A stretch of DNA of 64,000 nucleotides from Mesorhizobium sp. B2-8-5 (GTDB lineage Bacteria; Pseudomonadota; Alphaproteobacteria; Rhizobiales; Rhizobiaceae): assembly GCF_006440675.2 (NCBI RefSeq), contig NZ_CP083951.1, forward strand, positions 5,551,501 to 5,615,500. The letters are read 5' to 3'. This document shows, one piece after another, positions 42,225 to 52,716 of the stretch. Position 1 is the stretch's first letter, and the number at the start of each line of letters is the position of its first letter. The translations under genes and the position numbers were made by a program. Under the pieces are notes generated by a model. The model was not told where the DNA came from. It ran no database searches and was given only the letters and a program-made list of their open reading frames with translations.

Positions 42225-42537
42225 TGGGCAGTACTGGCTCCAGGCGCGGGATATGCCTACCAGAACGGCGCCGGCCCGACCAGCGTCCGGCACCACCCTG
42301 GATTGCAAATCCCCTACCCCCGTAACCCGGTTATCGCCTTAGCGCGGAGCGAGCGGGAGAGCCAGAGGTTTTTTGTTTGCATTGCGCTGTAGTGTTGACG
42401 AAGGGGCAGGGCATGGCCATTTGCTCCCCCGCGGTCATCTCAGAGCATCCTTCTACGACGCCTCGTTCATCGCATCGGACTGTCTCTATACGGCGCGCCA
42501 GATCGCTTCGGACCTATTCCATGGCACGGGCTGTCGA
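42225..42537. other. Intergenic region between rmlD and the dehydratase
   Basis: 313 bases with no believable gene. An 11-base palindrome TAACC-C-GGTTA sits at 42323-42333, about 100 bases upstream of the dehydratase start, and an A-tract-like AAAAAAC block on the minus strand is at 42369-42375. The region could hold a promoter for the dehydratase and sugar transferase genes. Confidence 0.4.
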
Positions 42538-43440
42538 TCAACGTCCCGAGGCCGAACGGTCGGCGACGATACGACCTACGGCAGCTCCGGTCGATTCCCG
42601 CCAATCCGGAGCGGTCCACCTGAATGCAGCCGCCGATTTCGCGCTCGATAGCCGCGAATTGGCCGGCCGCCTTGCCTTTGTCGGATAATCGGCGGTTGCG
42701 ATGTCGAGGATACGGGCATGCGGACCGCCAAGGGCCTGGCTCGTATCCAGGATGTGACGGGCAAAGCCGCTCCAGTTGATCTCACCGGTGCCCGCCAGAT
42801 GGTAGACGCCGAAGGCGGCGAAATTGCTGTCGTCGACCAGTTTCGCCGCCGCATGCAGGATCGCCTCGGCAATATCATGCGCGGATGTCGGATTGCCCCA
42901 TTGATCGGCGACAACCGCGATCTCGTCGCGCTCGGACGCCAGCCGCAGCATCGTCTTGACGAAGTTTCTGCCGAAGGGGCTGTAGACCCAGGCGGTGCGC
43001 AGGATGAGGTGGCGGGAGTTAGCGGCCGCCACAGCCTCCTCGCCGGCGAGCTTGGAGGCGCCGTAGACGCCGAGCGGCGCGGTCGGGTCGGTTTCGACAT
43101 AGGCGCCGTTCTTGGTGCCGTCGAACACATAGTCGGTCGACAGATGGATGACGGGAACGCCGAGCCTTGCCGCGGCTTCGGCCACCTTGCCGGCGCCGGT
43201 GGCGTTCACGGCGAAGGCCAGATCCTTCTCGTCCTCGGCCTGGTCCACGGCAGTGTAGGCGGCGGCGGAAACGACGATGTCGGGCCTCGCCGCTTCGAGG
43301 GCTGCGAACACCGTGTCTGGCCGCGCCAGGTCGAGCACCGGCCGGCCGACGGCGACGACCTCGACATCGTCGCGGCCCCGCGCCGCCTCGACCAGGCTTG
43401 CGGCGACTTGGCCCTCGCGTCCGGTGACGGCAAGCCTCAC
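42538..43440 (-). CDS. rmlD: dTDP-4-dehydrorhamnose reductase RmlD
   Basis: SDR enzyme of 300 residues that reduces dTDP-4-keto-L-rhamnose to dTDP-L-rhamnose. Motifs are [18 protein letters not shown] (nucleotide site), STDYVFDG, and YGASKLAGE with the catalytic Tyr and Lys. The start is GTG at 43440, overlapping the rmlB stop by 4 bases (GTGA); the open frame continues upstream through rmlB in another frame and is not used. Last of rmlACBD on this strand. Confidence 0.93.
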   Translation of the reverse strand: MRLAVTGREGQVAASLVEAARGRDDVEVVAVGRPVLDLARPDTVFAALEAARPDIVVSAAAYTAVDQAEDEKDLAFAVNATGAGKVAEAAARLGVPVIHLSTDYVFDGTKNGAYVETDPTAPLGVYGASKLAGEEAVAAANSRHLILRTAWVYSPFGRNFVKTMLRLASERDEIAVVADQWGNPTSAHDIAEAILHAAAKLVDDSNFAAFGVYHLAGTGEINWSGFARHILDTSQALGGPHARILDIATADYPTKARRPANSRLSSAKSAAAFRWTAPDWRESTGAAVGRIVADRSASGR

Positions 43441-44606
43441 GTGGTCACCTTCCTGCTCTCGGCCGCGTTCCCGGCCGAGCTGCTTTCGACCCTTGCATTT
43501 TCGATCTGGGCGTTCTCGACCGGGGCGTTTTCGATCGGGCGCTTTTGCGCCGTAGCTCGGCCCAGCCGCGCGCCGTCGTAGCGCTGCTCGCGGATCGGCC
43601 CCCACCACCATTTGTTGTCGAGATACCAGTCGACGGTCCTTGCCAGGCCGCTGTCGAAGTCCTCCCGCGGCGCCCAGCCGAGGTCGCGCGCGATCTTGGA
43701 GGCGTCGATCGCATAGCGCCGGTCATGGCCGGGGCGGTCGGTGACGAAGGCGATCAGCTCGCGATAGCGCTTGCCGCCGGCGCGCGGCCGCCTCAGGTCG
43801 AGAAGATCGCAGATCGCCTCGACGACGCCGAGATTGGTGCGCTCGGAATTGCCGCCGACATTGTAGCTCTCGCCCGGCTGCCCCCTGGTGGCCACCAGTT
43901 CAAGGGCCCGCGCGTGGTCCTCGACGAACAGCCAGTCGCGCACATTGGCGCCGGCGCCGTAGACGGGCAGCGGCTTCTCGTCGAGCGCGTTGAGGATGAC
44001 CAGCGGGATCAGCTTTTCCGGGAAATGATAGGGGCCATAATTGTTCGAGCAGTTGGAAAGCACCACCGGCAGGCCATAGGTCTCGTGCCAGGCCCGCACC
44101 AGATGGTCGGATGCCGCCTTCGAGGCCGAATAGGGCGAGGACGGCGCGTAAGGCGTCTCCTCCACGAACATGCCGCCGTCGAAAGGCAGGTCGCCAAAGA
44201 CCTCGTCGGTCGAGACATGATGGAAACGGAAGCCGCCTTGGCGAGTCTCGGACAGTCCGCGCCAGTATTCCAGCGCGGCATTCAGGATGCGGTAGGTGCC
44301 GACGATGTTGGTCTCGATGAAGGCGCCGGGGCCGTCGATAGAGCGGTCGACATGGCTCTCGGCGGCGAGGTTCATGACGATGTCGATGTCGTCGCGGCGC
44401 AAGATCTCCAGCACCGCGCGCTCGTCGCAGATATCAGCCTGCTCGAAGCGGTAGTTGTGCGCGTTCTCGATCGGCCTCAGCGATGCGAGGTTGCCGGCAT
44501 AGGTCAGCTTGTCGAGATTGGTGACGCGATAGGCCGGATTGGCGCACAGATGCCGGCACACGGCCGAGCCGATGAAGCCGGCGCCTCCGGTGACCAGAAA
44601 ATTCAT
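43437..44606 (-). CDS. rmlB: dTDP-glucose 4,6-dehydratase RmlB
   Basis: Enzyme of 389 residues that makes dTDP-4-keto-6-deoxyglucose. It has [18 protein letters not shown] (residues 3-20), [26 protein letters not shown] with the catalytic Asp-Glu pair, and [15 protein letters not shown] (catalytic Tyr/Lys). Family proteins usually end near residue 350-360; here an extra tail of about 35 residues contains repeated motifs [20 protein letters not shown], encoded by 15-base DNA repeats. The ATG is 14 bases after rmlC. Confidence 0.93.
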   Translation of the reverse strand: MNFLVTGGAGFIGSAVCRHLCANPAYRVTNLDKLTYAGNLASLRPIENAHNYRFEQADICDERAVLEILRRDDIDIVMNLAAESHVDRSIDGPGAFIETNIVGTYRILNAALEYWRGLSETRQGGFRFHHVSTDEVFGDLPFDGGMFVEETPYAPSSPYSASKAASDHLVRAWHETYGLPVVLSNCSNNYGPYHFPEKLIPLVILNALDEKPLPVYGAGANVRDWLFVEDHARALELVATRGQPGESYNVGGNSERTNLGVVEAICDLLDLRRPRAGGKRYRELIAFVTDRPGHDRRYAIDASKIARDLGWAPREDFDSGLARTVDWYLDNKWWWGPIREQRYDGARLGRATAQKRPIENAPVENAQIENARVESSSAGNAAESRKVTT

Positions 44607-44620
44607 GCCGCCATCCCTCC

Positions 44621-45175
44621 TCACGCGAACACCTCCGCCAGGCCGAGCAAGGGCGCGTTGCGGTCCTTGTCCGAAAGCTGGAAGCCGCCCGCGATCGCCG
44701 GCCATTTTATGCCGATCGCCGGGTCGTCGAAGCGGATCGAGCGGTCGTGCCCGGGCGAGTAGGTGTCGGTCACCTTGTAGAGCACCTCGGTATCCGGCAC
44801 GAGCGTGACGAAACCATGCGCGAAGCCTTTCGGCACCAGAACCTGGTTGCCCTTGTCGGCCGATATCTCCAGCGCTTCCCATTTGCCGAAAGTGGGCGAA
44901 GAACGGCGGATGTCGACCGCGACATCGAGCACGCTGCCCCGGATGACGCGCAGCAGCTTGGCTTGCGCGCGCGGCGGCAACTGGTAATGCAGGCCCCGCA
45001 GCACACCGGCCGCGGCGGAATAGGAATGGTTGTCCTGCACGAAGGCGAGATCGATGCCGGCTTCGGCGAAGCGTTCGGCATTCCAGGTCTCGCTGAAAAA
45101 ACCGCGTGCATCGCCATGCCGCTTGGGCACGATCTCCAGCACGCCATCGAGGCCGAGCGGCCTGACCTCAAGCAC
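44621..45175 (-). CDS. rmlC: dTDP-4-dehydrorhamnose 3,5-epimerase RmlC
   Basis: Cupin-fold epimerase of 184 residues that inverts C3 and C5. Typical motifs are [31 protein letters not shown] with the catalytic His, [11 protein letters not shown], and the Tyr in [16 protein letters not shown]. The start is GTG at 45175, overlapping the end of rmlA by 8 bases. Its product feeds RmlD. Length and motifs are complete. Confidence 0.95.
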   Translation of the reverse strand: MLEVRPLGLDGVLEIVPKRHGDARGFFSETWNAERFAEAGIDLAFVQDNHSYSAAAGVLRGLHYQLPPRAQAKLLRVIRGSVLDVAVDIRRSSPTFGKWEALEISADKGNQVLVPKGFAHGFVTLVPDTEVLYKVTDTYSPGHDRSIRFDDPAIGIKWPAIAGGFQLSDKDRNAPLLGLAEVFA

Positions 45176-46061
45176 CGCGTTCCTCCATCAGATCGGCCAC
45201 CCGCCGGCGCAAATAGGCGGCATATTCGTTCTTGCCGAGCCGAAAGGCGCGATCCAGAACCTTGTCGGCGCTGATCCAGTGCTGCTCCAGCGCAATCTCC
45301 TCGGGGCACGCAATCTTGATGCCTTGGCGATGCTCGATCGTGCGCACGAAAGACGATGCCTCGAGCAGGCTGTCATGCGTGCCGGTGTCGAGCCAGGCAT
45401 AGCCGCGGCCGAGACGGTGGACATGCAGTTCGCCACGCTCGAGGTAGACGTTGTTGACCGCCGTGATCTCGAGCTCGCCGCGCGCCGAAGGGCGGATCGT
45501 CGAGGCAATGTCGACCACGTTGTTGTCGTAGAAATAAAGACCGGTCACGGCCCAGTTGGACTTCGGCTTTTGCGGCTTCTCCTCGATCGTCAGAGCCTTG
45601 CCGGAGGCCTTGTCGAAGGAAACCACGCCATAGCGCTCAGGATCGTCGACATAGTAGGCAAAGACCGAGGCGCCGCCCTCGCGGGTCGCCGCCTCGCGGC
45701 AGAGTTGCGACAGGCCGCCGCCAAAATAGATGTTGTCGCCAAGGATCATCGACACGCTGTCCTTGCCAATGAACTCGCGGCCAATGATGAAGGCTTCCGC
45801 GAGACCGTTGGGCTGCGGTTGCTCGGCATAGGACAATTCCAGCCCGAATTCGGAACCGTCGCCCAGCAATGCCTGAAAGACCGGCAAGTCGCGCGGAGTC
45901 GAGATGATGAGAATCTGGCGAATTCCCGCGAGCATCAGCACGCTCAGCGGGTAATAGATCATCGGCTTGTCGTAGATCGGCAGTATCTGCTTAGAAATCG
46001 CTAATGTAAGCGGATAGAGACGTGTTCCGCTGCCGCCCGCAAGGATAATTCCTTTCAACAA
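45168..46061 (-). CDS. rmlA: Glucose-1-phosphate thymidylyltransferase RmlA
   Basis: Nucleotidyltransferase of 297 residues that makes dTDP-glucose, the entry to L-rhamnose. The N-terminus [20 protein letters not shown] and [20 protein letters not shown], then [20 protein letters not shown] are full-length family signatures. First gene of the minus-strand rmlACBD operon. Upstream, 217 bases separate it from bioY and include bioY's terminator hairpin. Confidence 0.96.
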   Translation of the reverse strand: MLKGIILAGGSGTRLYPLTLAISKQILPIYDKPMIYYPLSVLMLAGIRQILIISTPRDLPVFQALLGDGSEFGLELSYAEQPQPNGLAEAFIIGREFIGKDSVSMILGDNIYFGGGLSQLCREAATREGGASVFAYYVDDPERYGVVSFDKASGKALTIEEKPQKPKSNWAVTGLYFYDNNVVDIASTIRPSARGELEITAVNNVYLERGELHVHRLGRGYAWLDTGTHDSLLEASSFVRTIEHRQGIKIACPEEIALEQHWISADKVLDRAFRLGKNEYAAYLRRRVADLMEERGA

Positions 46062-46224
46062 GCTCTCCTTGAACTACCGCGGCCCCGCCTCGACGCCAAG
46101 TTGCCCGTGCTTAGTTTTCGGGCGCTGGCTTGTCAATGTCGGCTTCGACTGCTTCCCAACGTTACTTCATCGCTTTCTATCATCTGGCATAAGGCGGTTT
46201 CGAGCGAAATCCGACAGCGCCATG

Positions 46225-46264
46225 AAAAAGGGCCGGCGGGCGCTTGTCGCCCGCCGGCCCTTTT
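46225..46264. terminator. Strong bidirectional intrinsic terminator
   Basis: Perfect 13-bp GC stem GGGCCGGCGGGCG / CGCCCGCCGGCCC around loop CTTGT, flanked by AAAAA on one side and TTTT on the other. It can end transcripts in both directions, and 14 bases after the bioY stop it mainly terminates bioY on the minus strand, protecting rmlA. Confidence 0.9.
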
Positions 46265-46278
46265 CTCGTCGATTGTTC

Positions 46279-46869
46279 TCAGCCGCGCTTGAGCAATGTC
46301 CACACGGCCGGCACCAGGCTGGCGGCCAGAGCCACCTTGATCAGATCGCCGACGATGAAAGGCAGGACGCCGAACTGCCAGGACTTTTCCGGCCCGATGA
46401 GGATCCCCAGCCAGGCAAAGCCGATGGCCATCATGACGACCTCCGCCGTCAGCATGGCGCCGAACAGCTTGAACGGATTGCGGTCCCAGCCGCGATCCGC
46501 GGCCCAGCCGGCGATCGCCGCCATGACCACGAAGCCGGCAAGATAGCCGCCCGTCGAACCCAGCATATAGGCGATGCCGATGCCCTTTTCCGGCGTACCC
46601 TGGAAAACCGGCAAGCCAAAAGCGCCTTCGGCGAGGTAGAGAAGGAGCGTGGCGACGGCCAGCCGCAGGCCGAACGCCGAGGCGATCAACAGCACGGCCA
46701 GCGTCTGCAGCGAAATGTCGACCGGGCCGAGCACCACTTTGGTCTTGGCCGAAAGCGTCAGCAGCAGGGTTCCGGCGAGTGCCAGGAAGAGCTGAGTCGC
46801 GAGCCGGGCAGCGCCCCGATCCGGCAGAGTGAGAGAAACAAGCGGGCGCATCGTGGTTGCAGTTGCCAT
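46279..46869 (-). CDS. bioY: Biotin transporter BioY (ECF S-component)
   Basis: Membrane protein of 196 residues with about six helices. Family motifs include VDISLQTLAVLLIASAFG, GAFGLPVFQG and GSTGGYLAGFV. BioY binds biotin and may work alone or with BioM/BioN ATPase modules; neither is in the window. The ATG at 46869 has GGGGAAG upstream. A possible BioR-like box is 19 bases upstream. Monocistronic, ending at a strong terminator. Confidence 0.92.
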   Translation of the reverse strand: MATATTMRPLVSLTLPDRGAARLATQLFLALAGTLLLTLSAKTKVVLGPVDISLQTLAVLLIASAFGLRLAVATLLLYLAEGAFGLPVFQGTPEKGIGIAYMLGSTGGYLAGFVVMAAIAGWAADRGWDRNPFKLFGAMLTAEVVMMAIGFAWLGILIGPEKSWQFGVLPFIVGDLIKVALAASLVPAVWTLLKRG

Positions 46870-46887
46870 GGTCTTCCCCATTCTGGC

Positions 46888-46897
46888 TAATCTATTG
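46888..46897 (-). promoter_or_regulatory. Possible BioR-like operator upstream of bioY
   Basis: On the minus strand CAATAGATTA, 18 bases before the bioY start. It matches 7 of 10 positions of the BioR consensus TTATAGATAA used by alphaproteobacterial biotin repressors. The match is partial, so this is tentative. Confidence 0.3.
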
Positions 46898-46915
46898 GGT
46901 GGCTGATTTGCTGGC

Positions 46916-47018
46916 TTGAAGCGCGCCGCGCAGAAACGGATTTCAGGCAACGCGCTTCAAACTTTGTGTCGCTGCATGTCGTTCTCCCAAAACCGCTGCG
47001 CACTTTTGGGCGACATGC
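46916..47018. repeat. Composite palindromic repeat (types A + B), complete copy
   Basis: Type A (46916-46960): arms TTGAAGCGCG and CGCGCTTCAA enclosing an AT-poor interior. A 13-base spacer follows, then type B (46974-47018): outer arms GCATGTCG/CGACATGC and inner arms CCCAAAA/TTTTGGG around CCGCTGCGCAC. It lies between bioY and the MBL gene, upstream of both. This is the clearest single complete copy in the window. Confidence 0.88.
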
Positions 47019-47089
47019 ACTAATTTTCCTATATTGGCTTCCGTATCGGGCGGCAATCACTTTGCCGCATTGCAACGGAGCCCGCCGGC

Positions 47090-47998
47090 ATGGCCCTTGA
47101 ATTCGACACCAGTTTCGATCCCGCCTATGGCCGGGCGGTTGCGGTTGCGCCGGATGTGCTGCGCATCACCGCCAGAAATCCGAGCCCTTTCACCTTCCAC
47201 GGCACCAACAGCTATCTCGTCGGCCGCGAGACGCTGGCGGTGATCGACCCAGGCCCGGAAGACGACGCCCATCTCGAGACGCTGCTTACGGCGATCGATG
47301 GCCGCCCGGTCAGCCACATCTTCGTCAGCCACACCCATCGCGACCATTCGCCACTCGCGTCGCGATTGAAAGAGCTGACCGGCGCGCCAACGCTTGCCGA
47401 AGGCCAGCATCGACCGGCACGGCCTTTACGCATCGGCGAGGTCAATCCGCTCGACGCCAGCGCCGACCTTGGCTTCGTTCCCGATGTCGTGCTGGCCGAC
47501 AATGCGCTGACCCAGGGCGACGGCTGGGCCATCCGCACCGTGCTGACGCCCGGCCACACCGCCAACCACGCCGTGTTTGCCCTCGAGGGAACCGGAACCC
47601 TGTTTTCAGCCGACCATGTCATGGCGTGGTCGACCTCGATCGTCGCGCCGCCGGACGGCGCCATGGCCGACTATATGAGCTCCCTCGACAGGCTGCTGGC
47701 GCGCGACGATCGCTTGCTTTTGCCGGGCCATGGCGGGCCAGTGACCGCGCCGCAAAGGTTCATGCGCGGCCTCAAGACGCATCGCAAGATGCGCGAAAGG
47801 GCGATCCTGGAACGCATCCGCGCCGGAGACCGGACGATCGCGGAAATGGTCGCTGCGATCTATCGCGACACCGATCCGCGGCTGCACGGCGCCGCGGGGC
47901 TTTCGGTGCTTGCCCATCTCGAGGATCTGATCGCGCGCGGCCTGGTCGTCACGGACGGCGATCCGGCCATAGACGGCGTTTTCGCGCCCGCTGCGTAG
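47090..47998 (+). CDS. MBL-fold metallo-hydrolase
   Basis: Metallo-beta-lactamase-fold protein of 302 residues, similar to LACTB2/glyoxalase-II-like hydrolases. The zinc motif is SHTHRDHSPLA (residues about 80-90), followed by TPGHTANHAVF, SADHVMAW, and LPGHGGPV as further metal ligands. A C-terminal winged-helix-like region (IAEMVAAIYRD, LSVLAHLEDLIARG) is typical of the LACTB2-type family, which acts on nucleic acids or thioesters. The substrate is unknown. Single gene with GGAG upstream. Confidence 0.88.
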   Translation: MALEFDTSFDPAYGRAVAVAPDVLRITARNPSPFTFHGTNSYLVGRETLAVIDPGPEDDAHLETLLTAIDGRPVSHIFVSHTHRDHSPLASRLKELTGAPTLAEGQHRPARPLRIGEVNPLDASADLGFVPDVVLADNALTQGDGWAIRTVLTPGHTANHAVFALEGTGTLFSADHVMAWSTSIVAPPDGAMADYMSSLDRLLARDDRLLLPGHGGPVTAPQRFMRGLKTHRKMRERAILERIRAGDRTIAEMVAAIYRDTDPRLHGAAGLSVLAHLEDLIARGLVVTDGDPAIDGVFAPAA

Positions 47999-48003
47999 GT
48001 CCG

Positions 48004-48101
48004 GAGCGCGTCACCGTTTCACGGAAACGGCGAAGCGCTCCTTCTTCCTTCTTGGCGCAATTCCGGACGGAAAACCGCTTCACACTTTTCCGGGGAATTG
48101 C
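48004..48101. repeat. Composite palindromic repeat (types A' + B')
   Basis: A' (48004-48040) has outer arms GAGCGCG/GCGCTC with the inner pair CCGTTT/AAACGG. B' (48057-48101) has outer arms GCAATTCC/GGAATTGC and inner arms GGAAAA/TTTTCC around CCGCTTCACAC. It sits between two convergent genes. The loop of B' resembles that of type B. Confidence 0.8.
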
Positions 48102-48102
48102 T

Positions 48103-48888
48103 CTATTCGACCGGCGCCGCGCCGACCTGCCCGGCGACTTCCTGGTCGAGCTCGCCGAGGAAATCCGTGATGCGGGCGGCGTTGTCGCCAAGGTCGTAGC
48201 GGCCGTAGCGCGAGGCCGAGCGCATGTCGACGACGACCTGCTCGCCGTCGTCTGTGACGCGGATGGCGACGTCGGCCGGCAGTCCGAGCACGAAGCCCTT
48301 GGCCAGCGCATTGATGGTCGCCTCGCTCTGGCCGTTGATGTCGGGATAAGGTGCCGTCAGCTGCCAGTCGCGGCGGTCGAGCACGGTTTCGACAGCGTCG
48401 ACGACGGTTTCGAAAGGCAGGTTGTAGCTGCGCCCGCTAACTAACGGATAGGCGGCGGCCTGCAGGCTCTGTTCGCCCGGGGTGGGCGGCGACAGCTCGT
48501 TCATGTCGGCGGTGCGTTCGCTGGTGTCCAGCACCGGCGGATCGTCGAGATCGGTCGAGATGTCGCGCAGCGGCGGATAGATCGTCGCCCAGTAGACGGC
48601 GACGCCGTATGGCGCCAGCACCAGAAGCGCCAGCAGCGCGCCGATGGAGAGATCGCGGCCACCGCGATCGCCGAAACTCCAGACCCTGGACAGACCGAGA
48701 CCGGCCAGCAACAGGGCAAGCGCCGCCAGCAGCGCCACGACCGCCAGCACCCACAGGAAAGGCGGTGTGTCGACGAGACCCAGCCTGTAGGCGGCAATGA
48801 CGGTAAGCAAAAGGACGAGGGAAAATGCCCCGATCCGCCGCGACCAGCCGGCCGCCCTCGACGTCTGCCGTTCAGGAATAGATGCCAT
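48103..48888 (-). CDS. DUF1499 domain membrane protein
   Basis: Protein of 261 residues. Three membrane helices near the N-terminus (about 21-37, 45-66 and 83-101) are followed by a DUF1499 domain from about residue 145 (FETVVDAVETVLDRRDWQL to the MRSASRYGRYDLGDNAARI segment). The function of DUF1499 is unknown; it often sits in envelope-related contexts. Single gene, convergent with the MBL gene. Its stop lies 2 bases beyond the palindromic repeat. Confidence 0.85.
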   Translation of the reverse strand: MASIPERQTSRAAGWSRRIGAFSLVLLLTVIAAYRLGLVDTPPFLWVLAVVALLAALALLLAGLGLSRVWSFGDRGGRDLSIGALLALLVLAPYGVAVYWATIYPPLRDISTDLDDPPVLDTSERTADMNELSPPTPGEQSLQAAAYPLVSGRSYNLPFETVVDAVETVLDRRDWQLTAPYPDINGQSEATINALAKGFVLGLPADVAIRVTDDGEQVVVDMRSASRYGRYDLGDNAARITDFLGELDQEVAGQVGAAPVE

Positions 48889-48970
48889 TCTGTGCCGTGT
48901 CGTCCCAACCCGCGCCGAGAGTTAGCGGTTTTTGACGCCGGCTTGAAGCCGAAAGATCAAACATTTTTGG

Positions 48971-50599
<1,629 letters not shown>

Positions 50600-50789
50600 C
50601 TGTTCCTCCCCTTTGCGCATTCGCGTCGTTTGTTTCACGCATTGTGGAACGAACCGGCGGTTTGTCCAGCCGCCATAAGTCGAAGCCCGTGGATGGATCG
50701 AAGAACCTGAAAAACCGCCATAATCCGGCCATCGTCGCCGTTAAGCTTCATTAACGGGCTGGGTGAGATTGGCGAATGGAGTGGTTCGC

Positions 50790-51146
50790 ATGGACGCGCA
50801 GCTCGACGATAAGGCCCTCGAAAGCACGCTTGCCGAAAGTCTGGACGTTCTGACGCCGGACACCAAAACAGTTTCCGAAGATGAATTTGCCGAAGTCGTC
50901 GGCGGCGCGCTGGAGGCCGTCGGCGGAACGTTGCTGTTCAAGATGCGCGTCGAAAACGGGACCGAGGGTGAACATGTCGCCGCGGCCTGTGTCGGCAACG
51001 CCGACAATCGTCAGTTCCTGCTGCTGACGCTGCCGACCAGCGGCGGCGCGCTGAAGGTCGAAACCGCGGCGAGAAGCACCAATCCGGTTGCGGGCATTGC
51101 CGCCGCCTATGCCAGCCTCATGGATGCCTTCAAGACGGCCGCCTGA
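50790..51146 (+). CDS. Small protein of unknown function
   Basis: Protein of 118 residues, acidic in the first half (MDAQLDDKALESTLAESLDV). No signal peptide or membrane helix. The pattern VGGALEAVGGTLLFKMRVEN, then FLLLTLPTSGGALKVETA, suggests a small alpha/beta domain, and the composition is soluble-cytoplasmic. I do not recognise the family. The ATG at 50790 has GGAG 8 bases upstream; a GTG 9 codons earlier is possible. It is divergent from the acyl-CoA ligase and 106 bases before the DUF427 gene. Confidence 0.6.
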   Translation: MDAQLDDKALESTLAESLDVLTPDTKTVSEDEFAEVVGGALEAVGGTLLFKMRVENGTEGEHVAAACVGNADNRQFLLLTLPTSGGALKVETAARSTNPVAGIAAAYASLMDAFKTAA

Positions 51147-51252
51147 CGGCTGCGTGACAGACATTCAATGAATGGTGATGACACCTCGCACCGCGCGGGC
51201 TTGCGCGACGCGCTTGTCCGACACATGTAAATTTCCCCCAAGGAGACCATTC

Positions 51253-51642
51253 ATGGACAAGCTCGCCAACCCCGCCCCCGGCTTCCAGCGCAACCCGGAC
51301 AAGGCGATCACCGTCGAACCCTATCGCGGCAGCGTCATCGTGCGCGCGGGCGACACCGTCATCGCCCGGTCGACCCGGGCCAAGGTGCTGTCGGAGCCGC
51401 CCTACGCGGATGCTTTTTACATCCCGTTCGACGACATCGATTTCAGCAAGCTGGCCGCCACCGAGCACTCGACGCATTGCCCGTACAAAGGGGATGCCAG
51501 CTACTGGAGCGTCCGCGAAGCCGGCGAGGTCGGCGAAAATGCAATGTGGGCTTATGAGACGCCATTCGACGAGATGGCCGAAATCCGCAATCACGGCGCA
51601 TTCTATACGAGCAAGGTAACGGTCGAAGCTGAGCCGGGCTGA
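51253..51642 (+). CDS. DUF427 family protein
   Basis: Protein of 129 residues in the DUF427 family (small beta-barrel-like proteins of unknown function). Recognised motifs are YRGSVIVRAGDTVIARSTRA, YIPFDDIDF, STHCPYKGDASYW and WAYETPFDEM. AAGGAGA precedes the ATG. It may be co-transcribed with the upstream small gene. Family is certain, activity unknown. Confidence 0.9.
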   Translation: MDKLANPAPGFQRNPDKAITVEPYRGSVIVRAGDTVIARSTRAKVLSEPPYADAFYIPFDDIDFSKLAATEHSTHCPYKGDASYWSVREAGEVGENAMWAYETPFDEMAEIRNHGAFYTSKVTVEAEPG

Positions 51643-51833
51643 GCCTTTGTTGGCCCGCCAGAGGTGCCTTAAGATTCAGGTCAGGCCGAGCCGACAAAAG
51701 CGAGTTCCGAGAACCGGCCTACGCCGGCCGTAACCTTAACTGACGTGACATTCATGAGTGCTTCGGCTGGCGAAGGCCGGAAGCGCAGGAACTCGCTGTT
51801 CGCAGGCCGGCTTCACCTGAATATCATGGCAAC

Positions 51834-52583
51834 TCAGTCCGTCGTGCCGTCGTTGCCTATGCCCTCGGCATCGTCGAGGCGCACGAAGGTCATGCCCTTC
51901 TGCTTCAAGGCGAGCAGCCCCTGAACCACGCCCTCGCCGGCCGCATGGGTCGGCTGGTTGATGTGGGCGATGATGACGTCGCCGTCCTTGGCGGCGGCGA
52001 TGCGGCGCGCGGTTTCCTTCGCGCCGAGCAGCGAGCCGCCGTCGCCATTGACCGAGAAGCCGGCGATCTTGAAGCCCAGCCTGCGGATCATGGCGATCGC
52101 CGAGGGGCTGTATTCGGCGGTTGCGCCGCGAAACCATTTTGGCGCGGGCCCGCCTGCGCCGGCTAGCGCGGCGGCGCCGGATTCGACCTCGGCCTGCACG
52201 GCGTCCGGGCTGCCGGCGCTGCGGATGCCGTAGATCTTCTGCGGCGTATCGACCGCCGGAATGTGGCGGCCGCCGTGGTTTTCGAGTTCGAACAGATCGG
52301 GATGCGCCCGCATGATCTCGACGGCTTCGGCATTGCGCTTCAGCCAGATGCCGGTAACGAAGATCGTCGCCGGTATCCTGTTGTCGACGAGCGCCGAAAG
52401 TATCCTCGTGTCGGTCTTGCCGCCGCAGGCATCGAGCGTCAGCGCGACGCGCCCGCCGCCGACCTCGAGGCCCTGCGGCTTCACATGCAGCGTCGGCTCG
52501 AGCAGCGTCGCGGCATTGCCCGCCGACGCCGCGAACAGCGACAGCGCCATCGCGCAAAGGGATTTCGGAAGCACGCCCATCAT
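51834..52583 (-). CDS. Exported polysaccharide deacetylase-family protein
   Basis: NodB-fold carbohydrate esterase-4-like protein of 249 residues. A signal peptide ends near residue 24 (AASAGNA|A). Motif 1 appears as ALTLDACGG (near 46-54), with the metal histidines in ELENHGGRH, TIFVTGIW as strand 2, and DVIIAHINQPTHAAGEG as the C-terminal motif. It likely removes acetyl groups from an envelope glycan; substrate unknown. The start at 52583 has GGAACGA upstream (an adjacent second ATG at 52580 is also possible). It follows the GT9 genes on the same strand, so may be in one unit. Confidence 0.85.
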   Translation of the reverse strand: MMGVLPKSLCAMALSLFAASAGNAATLLEPTLHVKPQGLEVGGGRVALTLDACGGKTDTRILSALVDNRIPATIFVTGIWLKRNAEAVEIMRAHPDLFELENHGGRHIPAVDTPQKIYGIRSAGSPDAVQAEVESGAAALAGAGGPAPKWFRGATAEYSPSAIAMIRRLGFKIAGFSVNGDGGSLLGAKETARRIAAAKDGDVIIAHINQPTHAAGEGVVQGLLALKQKGMTFVRLDDAEGIGNDGTTD

Positions 52584-52716
52584 TCGTTCCAAACCGGCAC
52601 GTTCGGGCATTCTCCGCGCCGCGCCAACAAAACTCGCCTCTACAAAGCCCGCATCTAGGCGAAAATCGGGACGGCAAACAGCGCAAAAAGCAGCAGTCGC
52701 GAAAATTTGCTTTCGC

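Noticed and set aside
42373..42688. Small plus-strand frames between rmlD and the dehydratase
   Set aside because: They continue into the antisense of rmlD and have no ribosome binding site or family similarity.
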